Shown here: positions 48,533-58,359 of the stretch, in pieces | How positions within the stretch are numbered: position 1 is the first letter of the stretch | How the letters are laid out: every line of letters begins with the position of its first letter | Assembly: GCF_015277815.1 (NCBI RefSeq) | Contig: NZ_CP063813.1 | Coordinates: 2,046,001 to 2,110,000, forward strand | Origin: Microbacterium atlanticum | GTDB lineage: Bacteria > Actinomycetota > Actinomycetes > Actinomycetales > Microbacteriaceae | Reading direction: 5' to 3' | DNA: 64,000 nucleotides | Notes under the pieces: model-generated | What the model was told of the DNA's origin: nothing | The model's input: the letters and a program-made list of their open reading frames with translations, nothing else | The model's database searches: none | Program-made: the position numbers and the translations under genes

Positions 48533-50155
48533 TCAGACCAGCCCGTTCTCGTACGCGTACGCGGTCGCCGCAGCCCGGCTCGAGATGCCGAGCTTGCCGA
48601 AGATGTTGGCCACGTGCCGGGCGACCGTCTTCTCGCTCAGCGACAGCCTCGCGCCGATCCCGCGGTTCGTGAGACCCGTCGACACGAGCCGCAGCACCTC
48701 GAGCTCGCGCGGGGTGAGGGCGCCGACGCGCCGATCGCCCGTCAGCGCGGCGAGGTCGGCGAGGGCGGGCTCCGCGCCGAGGTCGAGGAACACCGCGCGC
48801 GCGGCCTCGACGTCCGCCCTCGCGTCCTCGGCGTGGCCCAGCGAGCGGAGGGCGAGCCCCGCCAGCACCCGGCTGCGGGCGGCCTCGTACCGCGCCCCCA
48901 CCGCATCCCACGCGTGCGCGGCGGCTCGCGCCGCCTCGAGCGCGTCCGCCGCGCGTCCCTCCGCGAGCAGCACCCTTGCGTCCGCCGTGGCGACGGCGGC
49001 GTCGCGCATCGGGCTGGCCGTGTCGAGGCTCGCGCCGCGAAACTCCTCCAGCGCGCGACGTGCGGCCACGGGATCGCCCGCCGCGACCTCGATCTCGATG
49101 AGCGCGGGCAGCAGGAACCGACGGGTGACCGGGTCGGCGCCGGCCGCGCTCCGGCGGATCTCCTCCTGCGCCCGCGCCGTGCGCCCCAGCGCGAGGTGGA
49201 GGAGCGAGAGGCCGGGCTGCGCCTCCCACCCGGACTCGGCCGCGCGGCGGTACGACTCCTCGGCGGAGTGGAACGCTCCGCGCAGCCGTGCGAGCTCTCC
49301 CAGCTGGTAGGGCGCGCCCCAGATCGCCCGGTAGTCCCCCGCCCGGAAGCGCGAGAGGGCGAGATCGACGGCCGTCGACGCCTCGGCCCACGCGCCCCGG
49401 ACGAGCAGGAGCGCCGCCTCCAGCGCGTGGCACTGCCCGCTGAAGGCGATCAGCTGCGGCTGCTCGCCGCACCACCGCTTGAGCACGGCCGTCCACGCGT
49501 CCGCACGCTCCAGGTCGAAGGCCAGCAGGGCGTCCGAGATCGAGGCGCAGGCGATCACGCCGCTCGGCAGGGGCGGGACGTCGCCGGCCGCGACGGCGGC
49601 CATCGCCTGGTCGAGGCAGGCGAAGCCGTCGGCCGGAGACCCGTCCTCGATCAGCGATTTGCCGAGGCCGAGTCTCGTGATCGCGGCGACCTCGCGATCG
49701 CCCTCCCGCTCGGCGACGTCGAGGATCTCCTCGAACGAATGGATCGCCTCGGCGGCGTTCCCGCTGCCGAGCTGCCCGACGGCCGGCGCCAGCCGGACGA
49801 AGCCCGCCAGCGCGCCGGGCTCGGCCATCGCGTGCACGATCCGCATCGCCCGGGCGGCCCACAGCACGCTGTTGGTGAAGTCGCCCTGCTCGATGAAGTT
49901 CAGCGCCAGCCAGCCCGCCGAGCGCGCCGCGCCCGCGGTGTCCTGCACGCCGAGGTGCGCCGAGTAGGCCCGCGACAGCGCGTCGAGGGAGGCGCGCGGC
50001 TCACCGCGGAGCAGGGCGGCCGTCGCGAGGACCTCCAGATCGGATGCCGCGAGCCCGGCGCGCGCATCGACGCGGGCGAGCAGCTCGAGCGCGTCCGCCC
50101 AGCGCCGGTCCGCCGCGGCCGTTCGGCCGGCGTCCAGGTCGCTGGAGATGATCAT
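48533..50155 (-). CDS. TPR-containing LuxR-family transcriptional regulator
   Basis: A 540-residue protein. Residues 1-460 are alpha-helical, Ala/Leu-rich TPR-like repeats. The C-terminal 70 residues are a LuxR-type helix-turn-helix (LTPRELEVLRLVSTGLTNRGIGARLSLSEKTVARHVANIFGKLGI). Larger LAL/MalT regulators have an N-terminal P-loop ATPase; this one has none, so its signal input is probably protein-protein contact through the repeats. The ATG has GGGGGAG four bases upstream. No obvious target operon adjoins it. Confidence 0.88.
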   Translation of the reverse strand: MIISSDLDAGRTAAADRRWADALELLARVDARAGLAASDLEVLATAALLRGEPRASLDALSRAYSAHLGVQDTAGAARSAGWLALNFIEQGDFTNSVLWAARAMRIVHAMAEPGALAGFVRLAPAVGQLGSGNAAEAIHSFEEILDVAEREGDREVAAITRLGLGKSLIEDGSPADGFACLDQAMAAVAAGDVPPLPSGVIACASISDALLAFDLERADAWTAVLKRWCGEQPQLIAFSGQCHALEAALLLVRGAWAEASTAVDLALSRFRAGDYRAIWGAPYQLGELARLRGAFHSAEESYRRAAESGWEAQPGLSLLHLALGRTARAQEEIRRSAAGADPVTRRFLLPALIEIEVAAGDPVAARRALEEFRGASLDTASPMRDAAVATADARVLLAEGRAADALEAARAAAHAWDAVGARYEAARSRVLAGLALRSLGHAEDARADVEAARAVFLDLGAEPALADLAALTGDRRVGALTPRELEVLRLVSTGLTNRGIGARLSLSEKTVARHVANIFGKLGISSRAAATAYAYENGLV

Positions 50156-50305
50156 GTCGCTCCCCCGTCGGTCCCGTGCCGGCCTCGGGTCGGCGCCGGC
50201 TCCCCTCGGATCCTGCGCGAAACGTACCGCCGCCGAGACGGCCCCACAAGGCGCGCCGCGTCGGCAGGCCCTCCGCCCGGCAGGGCCAGTGAACCCACGG
50301 CCCCG

Positions 50306-51208
50306 TCAGGTGTCGAGCAGCTCCAGCACCCAGCGGGCGCCGCGGACGGCGGCTCCGGCATCCGTCACCCGCTCCGCCAGGCCGCGATCGCTCGTGACGA
50401 CGGTCACCGTGCGCCCCGCGGCGACGGCGCGCTCGGCGGCGGCGAGGATCGCGTCGTCGCCGGATGCCTCGGCTCGGACGACCTCGACACCCGCAGCGCC
50501 GGCGGCACTGCGAGCCTGACCCTCGACGACGGCCGTCCACTCCGGATACCAGGTGTGCTCGGGGAGGTCGAGGGCGGATGCCGCGACGCCCCGCGCCGCC
50601 AGCTCGGCGAGACGCGCGAGCAAGCGACCGGCGGCGCCGGATCGGTCGCGCCACCACCCGTCGGGCACCGACCCCATGACGTTCGCGATGTCGACGACCA
50701 CCGCTGGGCGCACGTCGAGCAGCTGCCGCAGCCGTCCCCAGGAGTCGGCGAACCCGGGGTGCAGCGGGTACCGGGTGACCTCGTCGACCGGGACCCACGC
50801 GAGCTCGCGGCTCTCGGGGTCGCTGATGACGGGCTCGAAGGGCACGACGACATCCCCGACGACCGTCGTATAGGTCCAGTAGCCGAGATCGAGCACGCTC
50901 AGCACGCGCGGCCGCACCGCGGCATCCGGCACGCCCGCCTCCTCGGCCGACTCGCGCAGGGCGCCGTCGCAGGCGGTCTCGCCCTCGTGCCGCGCCCCGC
51001 CGGGCAGCGCCCAGGTGTCGCCGAAGTGGCTCCACGAGACGCGATGCTGCAGCAGCACGCCGCGTCCGGGATCGACGGCGAGGAGCCCGGCGGCCCCGAA
51101 CCGGCCCCAGTACCGCTCCCCCGTCGGCGCGACCACCCAGGCGTCACCGGCGTCGCGAGGCCCGTGCGGACGCCGCGGCTCACCGGGGGCGGGCGGCTCG
51201 ATCGTCAC
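50306..51208 (-). CDS. Nudix hydrolase fused to NYN/PIN-like nuclease domain
   Basis: A 300-residue two-domain protein. The N-terminal Nudix domain (about 20-145) has the full box at 70-92: GGARHEGETACDGALRESAEEAG, with the REsxEE core. The C-terminal part (about 168-300) starts AVVVDIANVMGSVPDGWWRDR, the NYN/YacP-like nuclease opening with acidic D173. Later acidic residues are D251/D252 and D274 in VVTSDRGLAERV. The pair suggests an enzyme that hydrolyses a nucleotide or RNA cap and also cuts RNA, or senses one to do the other. The GTG at 51208 has CAGGCT six bases upstream. Confidence 0.82.
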   Translation of the reverse strand: MTIEPPAPGEPRRPHGPRDAGDAWVVAPTGERYWGRFGAAGLLAVDPGRGVLLQHRVSWSHFGDTWALPGGARHEGETACDGALRESAEEAGVPDAAVRPRVLSVLDLGYWTYTTVVGDVVVPFEPVISDPESRELAWVPVDEVTRYPLHPGFADSWGRLRQLLDVRPAVVVDIANVMGSVPDGWWRDRSGAAGRLLARLAELAARGVAASALDLPEHTWYPEWTAVVEGQARSAAGAAGVEVVRAEASGDDAILAAAERAVAAGRTVTVVTSDRGLAERVTDAGAAVRGARWVLELLDT

Positions 51209-51291
51209 CCTGCCAGCCTGTCACACCACCGGGCCACAGGGTCTCGGGCGGCCCGCCCGCCGTCACGCCACAGCTCGCCACAATGGACCCC

Positions 51292-51708
51292 GTGGACTAC
51301 GACCTCGACGACGACCCCGCCCGGATCCAGCGCGACGTGGTGTGGGGCTTCCTGTCGACCCGGGCGTACTGGGGGCGCTGGCGCACACGGGAACAGCTCG
51401 AGACGCAGATCGACGGCGCCTGGCGGGTCGTGGGCGCCTACCGGCGCGACACCGGGGAGCAGGTCGCATTCGCCCGCGCGGTGTCCGACGGCATCGGATT
51501 CGCCTATCTCGCCGACGTCTTCGTGCTCGACGATCACCGCGGGCAGAGCCTCGGCAAGCGCCTGCTGCGCCTCATGATCGACGACGGACCCGGTGCCGAC
51601 ATGCGCTGGACGCTGTTCACCGGCGACGCCCACGGCCTCTACCGTCAGTTCGGGTTCCACGAGCCGGACGTGACCGCGATGGTGCGCCCGGCCCGCCAGG
51701 GCACCTGA
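51292..51708 (+). CDS. GNAT acetyltransferase
   Basis: A 138-residue compact GNAT-family enzyme opening DYDLDDDPARIQRDVVWGFLSTRAYWGRWR, a block typical of a widespread acetyltransferase group. The acetyl-CoA loop is DDHRGQSLGKRLLRLM. The C-terminal FTGDAHGLYRQFGFHEP is a usual GNAT ending. The GTG at 51292 is chosen because CACAAT sits seven bases upstream; an ATG three codons earlier (51283) is the alternative. Substrate unknown. Confidence 0.87.
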   Translation: MDYDLDDDPARIQRDVVWGFLSTRAYWGRWRTREQLETQIDGAWRVVGAYRRDTGEQVAFARAVSDGIGFAYLADVFVLDDHRGQSLGKRLLRLMIDDGPGADMRWTLFTGDAHGLYRQFGFHEPDVTAMVRPARQGT

Positions 51709-51714
51709 GTCCGG

Positions 51715-53253
51715 TCAGCGCTGGCGGCGCTCCCGCACGCGCATGTTGATCACGATCGGCGAGCCCTCGAAGCCGTACAGCTCGCGCAGGCGCCGCTGGA
51801 TGAAGCGGCGGTAGCCCGGGTCGAGGAAGCCGGTCGTGAACAGCACGAAGGTCGGCGGGCGCGTCGACGCCTGCGTGCCGAACAGGATGCGGGGCTGCTT
51901 CCCGCCGCGCACCGGGTGCGGGTGCTCGGCGATGAGCTCGGTGAGGAAGGCGTTGAACTTGCCGGTGGGGATGCGCTGATCCCACGACTCCAGCGCCGTC
52001 TCCAGGGCCGGCACCAGCTTGTCGAGGTGGCGTCCGGTGCGGGCGGAGATGTTGACGCGCGGCGCCCAGGCGACGTGCGCGAGGTCCTGCTCGATCTCGC
52101 GCTCGAGATAGCGACGGCGGTCCTGCCCGTCCATGTCGTCGTCGTTGAGGCGGTCCCACTTGTTGTAGGCGATCACCAGCGCCCGCCCCGACTCCAGCAC
52201 GAGATCGATGATGTTGAGGTCCTGCACGCTGATGGGCTGCGTCACGTCGATGACGACGATGGCGACCTCGGCCTTCTCGAGCGCGGCGGAGGTCCGCAGC
52301 GAGGCGTAGAAGTCGGCGCCCTGCTGCAGGTGAACGCGGCGACGGATGCCGGCGGTGTCGACGAAGCGCCAGAGCCGGCCGCCGAGCTCGACGATCTCGT
52401 CGACCGGGTCGCGCGTCGTGCCGGCGAGCTCGTTCACGACGACGCGCTCCTCGCCGGCCGCCTTGTTGAGCAGCGACGACTTGCCGACGTTCGGGCGCCC
52501 GAGGATCGCGACCCGGCGCGGGCCCCCGATCTCGGCCTTCGCGACCGCCGAGACGTCCGGCATCACCTTGACGACCTCGTCGAGGAGGTCTGCGACGCCG
52601 CGGCCGTGGATGGCCGACACCGGGTGCGGTTCTCCGAGGCCGAGGTTCCACAGCGCGGCGGCCTCGGGCTCCTGGCGGGCGTCGTCCACCTTGTTGGCGA
52701 CGAGGAAGACCGGCTTGTTCGCCTTCCGCAGCAGACGCACGACGTGCTCGTCGGTCGACGTGGCGCCGACCATCGCGTCCACGACGAAGAGCACGACGTC
52801 CGAGAGGTCGATGGCGACCTCCGCCTGCGCGGCGACGGAGCGGTCGATGCCCCGGGCGTCCGGCTCCCACCCGCCGGTGTCGACCAGCGTGAAGCGGCGG
52901 TCCATCCACTCGGCCTTGTAGGTCACCCGGTCCCGCGTGACGCCCGGCGTGTCCTCGACGACGGCTTCTCGGCGGCCGAGGATGCGGTTCACGAGCGCCG
53001 ACTTGCCCACATTCGGGCGGCCGACGATCGCGACCACGGGCAGGGCCGGCATGAACTCGACGCCGCCCTCGCCGCCGACGAGCCCCTGGAGCAGCTCGGC
53101 GTCCTCGGCGTCGAGGTCGTAGTCCTCCAGGCCTGCCCGGAGCGCGGCGGCACGCTGCTCGGCGAGGTCGTCGTCGAGCCCTGCGAGGTTCTCGGCGAGG
53201 TGGTCATCGCCGGCCTCGAACTCGTCGAAATCGTCGGTGGTGTCAGCGGCCAT
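51715..53253 (-). CDS. der: Ribosome biogenesis GTPase Der (EngA)
   Basis: A 512-residue protein with two tandem GTPase domains and a C-terminal KH-like domain, needed for 50S assembly. Both G1 loops read GRPNVGKS (first near residue 78, second near 255). The G3 motifs are DTGGWE and DTAGIRRR; G4 are NKVDD and NKWDR. An acidic N-terminal extension of about 75 residues precedes the first GTPase, longer than in E. coli Der. It begins one base after the cmk stop, last in the conserved block. Confidence 0.96.
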   Translation of the reverse strand: MAADTTDDFDEFEAGDDHLAENLAGLDDDLAEQRAAALRAGLEDYDLDAEDAELLQGLVGGEGGVEFMPALPVVAIVGRPNVGKSALVNRILGRREAVVEDTPGVTRDRVTYKAEWMDRRFTLVDTGGWEPDARGIDRSVAAQAEVAIDLSDVVLFVVDAMVGATSTDEHVVRLLRKANKPVFLVANKVDDARQEPEAAALWNLGLGEPHPVSAIHGRGVADLLDEVVKVMPDVSAVAKAEIGGPRRVAILGRPNVGKSSLLNKAAGEERVVVNELAGTTRDPVDEIVELGGRLWRFVDTAGIRRRVHLQQGADFYASLRTSAALEKAEVAIVVIDVTQPISVQDLNIIDLVLESGRALVIAYNKWDRLNDDDMDGQDRRRYLEREIEQDLAHVAWAPRVNISARTGRHLDKLVPALETALESWDQRIPTGKFNAFLTELIAEHPHPVRGGKQPRILFGTQASTRPPTFVLFTTGFLDPGYRRFIQRRLRELYGFEGSPIVINMRVRERRQR

Positions 53254-53254
53254 C

Positions 53255-54019
53255 TCAGGCTCCCGTCCGGGTGTGAGTCGTGGTGCCGTGCGGCGACGCC
53301 GACGGCGCCTCTCCGGCGGCGGGGTCGACCGCGCGGATGACGGCCAGCACGGCGTCCACGGTCTGTTCGAAGTCGAGGTCGCTCGAGTCGACGACGTCGA
53401 CGCCCGGCGCGGCGGTGAGGAAGTCGACGACGGCCGAGTCCTTCGCGTCGCGCCGGTGCAGCGCGGCGGCGACCGCCGCCGGGTCGTGGCTCGTGAGCTC
53501 GGCGCTGCGACGTGCGGCGCGCACCTCGGGCGAAGCGGTGAGGAGGATGCGCACCGGGGCGTCCGGCGCGACGACGGTCGTGATGTCCCGTCCCTCGACC
53601 ACGACGCCGGGGCGGCCCGACCGCGCGACGAGGGAGCGGAACAGCGCGTTCACCGATTCGCGCACCGCGGGCACGCGGGCGACCCCGCTCACCGCCTCGG
53701 TCACCCGGGGCTCGCGGATCGCCTCGGTCACATCGGCCTCGCCCACCCGGACCCAGTACTCGTCGGGGTCCAGCGAGATCGCGTAGTCGAAGTCGCCGCT
53801 CGCGTCGAGGACGGATGCCGCGTCCGAGGTGTCGAACCCGCGCTCGAGCGCATGCCAGGCCAGCGCGCGGTACGCCGCGCCGGTGTCGAGGTAGCCGAAG
53901 CCGAGCCGGCGCGCGACCTGCTTCGAAACACTGGACTTGCCGCTGCCGGCCGGGCCGTCGATCGCGACGACGGTGGGCGCCGGCGCGCCGGCGGGCGGGC
54001 GGGTCAGGGAGTCAGTCAT
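53255..54019 (-). CDS. cmk: Cytidylate kinase
   Basis: A 254-residue CMP/dCMP kinase. The P-loop is [19 protein letters not shown] near residue 20. [12 protein letters not shown], the [20 protein letters not shown] block and [15 protein letters not shown] are standard. It supplies CDP and dCDP. The ATG at 54019 overlaps the tyrA stop by eight bases. Adjacent der and rluB match the M. tuberculosis order. Confidence 0.95.
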   Translation of the reverse strand: MTDSLTRPPAGAPAPTVVAIDGPAGSGKSSVSKQVARRLGFGYLDTGAAYRALAWHALERGFDTSDAASVLDASGDFDYAISLDPDEYWVRVGEADVTEAIREPRVTEAVSGVARVPAVRESVNALFRSLVARSGRPGVVVEGRDITTVVAPDAPVRILLTASPEVRAARRSAELTSHDPAAVAAALHRRDAKDSAVVDFLTAAPGVDVVDSSDLDFEQTVDAVLAVIRAVDPAAGEAPSASPHGTTTHTRTGA

Positions 54020-55118
54020 TGGTGGTGCTCGCAATCTTCCAGCCGCGCGACTCGAGTCCGTCGACGGCCCGGCGCACGGCGCTGGGGACGACGCTGATCT
54101 CGGCGAGGCCGAACTGGGCGCCCGGAGAGTGCTCCAGGCGGAGGTCTTCGACGTTGACGTCGAGGTCGCCGAGCTCGCCGAAGAGCCGTCCCAGCTGCCC
54201 GGGGGTGTCGTCGACCATCACCACGACCTGCTCGAAGCGGCGGTTCTGCCCGTGCTTGCCGGGGAGCCGCTCGACGCCGTCGTTGCCGCGCCGGATGGTG
54301 TCGGCGACCGCGCGCCGCGCACCGGGCGCATCGGGTCGGCGGAGGGCATCCGCGACCGCGCCGAGGTCGGTCGCGAGCTGATCGAGCACGTCGACGACGG
54401 GCTCGGCGTTGGCGCCGAGGATCTGCACCCACAGCTCGGGAGCGGATGCCGCGATCCGCGTCGTGTCGCGGACGCCCTGACCGGCAAGGCGCAGCGAGCC
54501 GTCCGGCGCGTCGACGAAGCGTCCCGCCAGCAGGCTGGCCACGAGCTGCGGCACATGCGAGACGAGCGCGACGGCGCGGTCGTGGTCTTCGGGGCTCATC
54601 TCGATAGGCGTCGCGCCGAGATCGAGCGCCAGCCCCTCGACCAGCGCCAGGTCGGACGACGAGGTCTCCTCGTCGCGGCAGACGACCCACGGCCTCCCCA
54701 CGAAGATGTCGGCGCGGGCCGAGATCGCTCCCCCGCGCTCGCGCCCGGCGAGCGGGTGCGAGCCGATGTAGTGCGTGAGGTCCACGCCCCGCTCGCGCAG
54801 CGTGCGCAGCGGCTCGAGCTTGACGCTGGCGACATCCGTCACGACGGCGTGCGGAAAGCGCGCGAGCTCGCGCTGGACGACGTCGGCGGTCACGTCGGGC
54901 GGCACCGCCACGACGACGAGCGACGGCTCGTCATGCCCCTCGGCCGCCCGGCCGGCGCCGTAGTCGATCGCCAGACGAAGCTGCGACGGCGACGTGTCGT
55001 CGAGGACGACGTCGACGCCGCGCGCACGCAGCGCGTGTCCGATGCTGGCTCCGAGCAGGCCGGCGCCGACGATGCGCACCGTTCCCTGCACGCGCGGCGC
55101 AAGGACGGCGTGTGTCAC
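54012..55118 (-). CDS. tyrA: Prephenate dehydrogenase
   Basis: A 368-residue tyrosine-biosynthesis enzyme. The Rossmann motif [20 protein letters not shown] is near residue 16. The catalytic-domain blocks [11 protein letters not shown] and [13 protein letters not shown] follow. A C-terminal ACT domain (about 290-365, [15 protein letters not shown]) probably binds tyrosine for feedback control. The GTG at 55118 directly follows the rluB stop. Its presence between rluB and cmk differs from the mycobacterial block. Confidence 0.94.
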   Translation of the reverse strand: MTHAVLAPRVQGTVRIVGAGLLGASIGHALRARGVDVVLDDTSPSQLRLAIDYGAGRAAEGHDEPSLVVVAVPPDVTADVVQRELARFPHAVVTDVASVKLEPLRTLRERGVDLTHYIGSHPLAGRERGGAISARADIFVGRPWVVCRDEETSSSDLALVEGLALDLGATPIEMSPEDHDRAVALVSHVPQLVASLLAGRFVDAPDGSLRLAGQGVRDTTRIAASAPELWVQILGANAEPVVDVLDQLATDLGAVADALRRPDAPGARRAVADTIRRGNDGVERLPGKHGQNRRFEQVVVMVDDTPGQLGRLFGELGDLDVNVEDLRLEHSPGAQFGLAEISVVPSAVRRAVDGLESRGWKIASTTND

Positions 55119-55886
55119 TTAGTCCTCCTGAGGGGCAGCACGGCGCGCGAGAGTCAGCAGAGCGCCGCGCTCCACTTTAGTCAACTCGCGGGTGCGCCCG
55201 GCTGGCAGGGTTCCCAGGTGCAGCGGCCCGAACTGCCTGCGGACGAGTTCGATGACCGGATGCCCCACCTCGGCCATCATCCGCCGCACGATGCGGTTGC
55301 GTCCCGAGTGGAGGGTGAGCTCGACGAGCGAGCCGCCGCCTTCGGCCGACGCCGACAGCAGCCGCGCCTTGTCGGCGGCGATGGATCCGTCCTCGAGGTC
55401 GACGCCGCGCAGCAGCCGCTGGATCGTCTGCGGCGTCACCTTGCCCTCGACCTTGGCGATGTAGACCTTGGTCACTCCGAACGACGGGTGGGCCAGCACG
55501 TGCGCGAGCTCGCCGTCGTTGGTGAGCACGAGAAGGCCGCTGGTGTCGGCATCCAACCGCCCCACGTTGTACAGCCGCTCGGACCACTCCTTCGTGAAGC
55601 GACGCAGATCGGGGCGCCCGCGGTCGTCCTTCATCGAGCTGACGACGCCCGTCGGCTTGTTGAGCATGACATAGCGCTTGGACTGGTCCAGCTGCACCGC
55701 CGTGCCGTCGACGTCGACGAGGTCGCTCTCGGGGTCGATGCGCGAGCCGAGCTCATTGACCACCTGGCCGTTGACGCGCACCCGGCCCTCGACGATGAGC
55801 TGCTCGGCCACGCGGCGCGAGGCGACGCCCGCGTTCGCGAGCACCTTCTGCAGCCGGACCTTCCCTTCCTCCGATCCGCCGGTCAT
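55119..55886 (-). CDS. rluB: 23S rRNA pseudouridine synthase, RluB type
   Basis: A 255-residue RsuA/RluB-family enzyme. An N-terminal S4 domain (VRLQKVLANAGVASRRVAEQLI) is followed by the synthase domain with catalytic Asp in GRLDADTSGLL, and MLNKPTGVVSSM, GRNRIVRRMM. E. coli RluB modifies 23S rRNA at position 2605. The ATG overlaps the scpB stop (ATGA). The symbol follows the family and the scpB neighbour. Confidence 0.92.
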   Translation of the reverse strand: MTGGSEEGKVRLQKVLANAGVASRRVAEQLIVEGRVRVNGQVVNELGSRIDPESDLVDVDGTAVQLDQSKRYVMLNKPTGVVSSMKDDRGRPDLRRFTKEWSERLYNVGRLDADTSGLLVLTNDGELAHVLAHPSFGVTKVYIAKVEGKVTPQTIQRLLRGVDLEDGSIAADKARLLSASAEGGGSLVELTLHSGRNRIVRRMMAEVGHPVIELVRRQFGPLHLGTLPAGRTRELTKVERGALLTLARRAAPQED

Positions 55887-56524
55887 CGGCGCACTCCCTC
55901 CTCCATGGCGTCGCCGACGTCGTCCGCGCCGTCCAGCAGCGGCGAGATGTGCGGCAGCTCGTCCAGCGAGTTGATGCCCAGGTGAACCAGCAGGGCATCG
56001 GTCGTGCCGTAGTTGATCGCGCCGGTCTCGGCGTCGGCGAAGAGCTCGGTGATCAGCCCGCGGGCCAGCAGCGTGCGGACTACCGAGTCGACGTTCACGG
56101 CGCGGATGGAGGCGACCTGGCTCCGGGTCACCGGCTGCTTGTAGGCGATCACGGCGAGGGTCTCGAGCGCCGCCTGCGATAGCCGCGACGGCGCCTGGCC
56201 GCCGACGAAATCGCTCACCAGCTGGTCGAGCTCCTCGCGGACGTAGAGCCGCCACCCGCCGCCGACCTCGCGCAGCTCGAAGCCCCGCACGGGCCCGCCG
56301 CTGCGGCCGTCGTAGTCGTCGACGAGCGCCTCGATCGCCTGGCGGACGGCGGGCACCGGCGCGCCGACGGCGGCAGCGAGGCTCACCAGGCTCTGCGGCT
56401 CCTCGACGATCAGGAGGATCGCCTCCAGCCGCCGCGCCACGTCCGCAGTGTTCACCACCGGTGCGTCCGGGGTTGCGGTGCTCCCACCTCCGGTTGCTGA
56501 GCCTGTCGAAGCATCATCGGTCAT
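55883..56524 (-). CDS. scpB: Segregation and condensation protein B
   Basis: A 213-residue protein with two winged-helix domains (about 25-100 and 110-185; ETLAVIAYKQPVTRSQVASIRAVNVDSVVR is typical). ScpB dimers join ScpA and Smc in the bacterial condensin that compacts and separates chromosomes. The ATG at 56524 overlaps scpA by 11 bases. The N-terminal 20 residues are low-complexity and may be mis-started. Confidence 0.93.
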   Translation of the reverse strand: MTDDASTGSATGGGSTATPDAPVVNTADVARRLEAILLIVEEPQSLVSLAAAVGAPVPAVRQAIEALVDDYDGRSGGPVRGFELREVGGGWRLYVREELDQLVSDFVGGQAPSRLSQAALETLAVIAYKQPVTRSQVASIRAVNVDSVVRTLLARGLITELFADAETGAINYGTTDALLVHLGINSLDELPHISPLLDGADDVGDAMEEGVRR

Positions 56525-57359
56525 AGTCGGCTCCCAGTGTGGCGAGGTTCTCATCGCTCCAGCGCTGCGCACTCCAGCGGAGCGTCAGTTCGCCGAGCGG
56601 TTCCAGCTGTTCGAAAGAGAGGGCGGCGTGGCGGTAGAGCTCCAGCACGGAGAGGAACCGGGCCACCACGATCCCGGGCTGCGAGACGCCCGCGATGAGC
56701 TCCCGGAAGCTGAGGGAGCCGGCCCCCCGCAGCAGCGTCACCACGATCGCGGCCTGCTCGCGGATGCTGACGAGCGGCGCATGCAGGTGGTCGAGGCCGA
56801 CGCGCGGGATCTCCTTCGGCGTCATGGCGAGCATCGCGAGCGCGGCGAAGTCGTCGGGGCTCAGCGACCACACCAGCTCGGGAACCGCCTGCCGGTACTT
56901 CTCGTCGAGTCGCACGGACCGCGCATGGCGCACGCTCTCCCGGCGCAGGCACCGCTCGAACCAGGCCGAGACCTCCTTGAAGGCGCGGTACTGCAGCAGG
57001 CGGGCGAAGAGCAGGTCGCGCGCCTCCAGCAGCGCGACCGACTCGGCGTCCACCAGCTCGCCCTGGGGCAGGAGCCCGGCCACCTTCATGTCGAGAAGGG
57101 TCGCGGCCACCACGAGGAACTCCGACGCCTCTTCGAGCTCCTCCTCGGGCCCGAGCTCGCGCAGATAGGCGATGAAGTCGTTCGTCACGAGCGACAGCGA
57201 CACCTCGGTGATGTCCAGCTCGTGCTTGGAGATGAGGCTCAGCAGCAGATCGAACGGCCCGTCGAAGTTCGACAGCGCGACGCGGAACCCGTCAGCGCCG
57301 GTCGCGGCACCGTCTCCCGCGGTCGCTGAGCCTGCCGAAGCGTCAGGCGACGGCACCAC
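56514..57359 (-). CDS. scpA: Segregation and condensation protein A
   Basis: A 281-residue kleisin. The N-terminal block FRVALSNFDGPFDLLLSLISKHELDITEVSL and the middle SEFLVVAATLLDMKVAGLLP are family hallmarks. A C-terminal winged helix contacts Smc. The GTG at 57359 (or 57356) lies inside the end of parA, giving a 17-base overlap; GGGAG lies upstream. smc is not in the window. Confidence 0.93.
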   Translation of the reverse strand: MVPSPDASAGSATAGDGAATGADGFRVALSNFDGPFDLLLSLISKHELDITEVSLSLVTNDFIAYLRELGPEEELEEASEFLVVAATLLDMKVAGLLPQGELVDAESVALLEARDLLFARLLQYRAFKEVSAWFERCLRRESVRHARSVRLDEKYRQAVPELVWSLSPDDFAALAMLAMTPKEIPRVGLDHLHAPLVSIREQAAIVVTLLRGAGSLSFRELIAGVSQPGIVVARFLSVLELYRHAALSFEQLEPLGELTLRWSAQRWSDENLATLGADYDR

Positions 57360-58233
57360 GGGCGACCAGCTCCCGCGCCAGTCGCAGGTAGGCCTGCGCC
57401 GCAGCGTGCTCGGGCGCGAACTGGGTGATCGGCATGCCCGAGACCGAGGCATCCGGGAACTTGACGGTACGGCCGATGACGGTCTCGAGCACGTCGTCGC
57501 CGAAAGCGTCCACTACGCGCTCGAGCACTTCGCGGGAGTGGAGGGTCCGCGCGTCGTACATAGTGGCCAGCACGCCGTCGAGGCGGATGGTGGGATTCAG
57601 GCGGTCCCGCACCTTGTCGATCGTCTCGATGAGCATCGCGACGCCGCGCAGCGCGAAGAACTCGCACTCGAGCGGGATGATCACGCCGTGACTGGCGGTC
57701 AGCGCGTTCACCGTCAGGAGGCCGAGCGAAGGCTGGCAGTCGACGAGGATCGCGTCGTAGTCGCCGGAGACCTTCCGCAGCACGCGCGACAGCGTCTGCT
57801 CGCGCGCCACCTCGTTGACCAGGTGCACCTCCGCCGCCGACAGGTCGATGTTGGCGGGGACGACGTCGAGGTTCTCGACCCGCGTGTGCACGATGACGTC
57901 CTGCGGGTCGCGCTTGCCGTCCAGCAGCAGGTCGTAGATGGTCGGGATCTCATGGGTCTGGATGCCGAGACCCGCCGACAGCGCGCCCTGCGGGTCGAAG
58001 TCCACGGCGAGCACCTTGCGGCCGTAGCCGGCCAGCGCAGCCGCGAGGTTGATCGTCGTCGTGGTCTTGCCGACGCCGCCCTTCTGGTTGCACAGCGCGA
58101 TGATGCGGGCGGGGCCGTGCCCGTCCAGCTTGGGCGGCGTGGGAAAGCCCTGGTACGGACGACCGGTCGGCCCGATGGGGACCTCGGATCTCGAGGCCTT
58201 CCCCGATCTGGTCTTCGCCGTGCTGTCAGCCAC
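57343..58233 (-). CDS. ParA/Soj-family ATPase of the scpAB block
   Basis: A 296-residue deviant Walker ATPase. The P-loop ALCNQKGGVGKTTTTINLAAALAG is near residue 45. VDFDPQGALSAGLG and ILVDCQPSLGLLT follow. This matches the Soj-like gene upstream of scpA in mycobacteria (Rv1708), which is separate from the oriC ParA. No ParB is beside it, so it is probably a paralogue with a different cargo. The GTG at 58233 has GGGAG upstream and a TAGGAT box at 58262-58267. Confidence 0.92.
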   Translation of the reverse strand: MADSTAKTRSGKASRSEVPIGPTGRPYQGFPTPPKLDGHGPARIIALCNQKGGVGKTTTTINLAAALAGYGRKVLAVDFDPQGALSAGLGIQTHEIPTIYDLLLDGKRDPQDVIVHTRVENLDVVPANIDLSAAEVHLVNEVAREQTLSRVLRKVSGDYDAILVDCQPSLGLLTVNALTASHGVIIPLECEFFALRGVAMLIETIDKVRDRLNPTIRLDGVLATMYDARTLHSREVLERVVDAFGDDVLETVIGRTVKFPDASVSGMPITQFAPEHAAAQAYLRLARELVARGAVA

Positions 58234-58261
58234 CGTGCTCCCGCTTCCTCGTGCTCGCTCG

Positions 58262-58267
58262 ATCCTA
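58262..58267 (-). promoter_or_regulatory. -10 box upstream of parA-scpAB
   Basis: TAGGAT on the - strand. The start site near 58255 gives a leader of about 22 bases with a ribosome binding site. Confidence 0.5.
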
Positions 58268-58359
58268 GTCGGGACCCGGGAGAATCCCCGGGTGAAGCGC
58301 CGTGCCGCCGCACATGACGCGGCTCGCACCACCCGGTGCGACCGGCGCCGCGGGTCCGG

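Noticed and set aside
57343..58233. Chromosome origin region marked by ParA
   Set aside because: No dnaA, parB, gyr genes or parS-like site is present; this is the scpAB-linked ParA seen away from oriC in mycobacteria.
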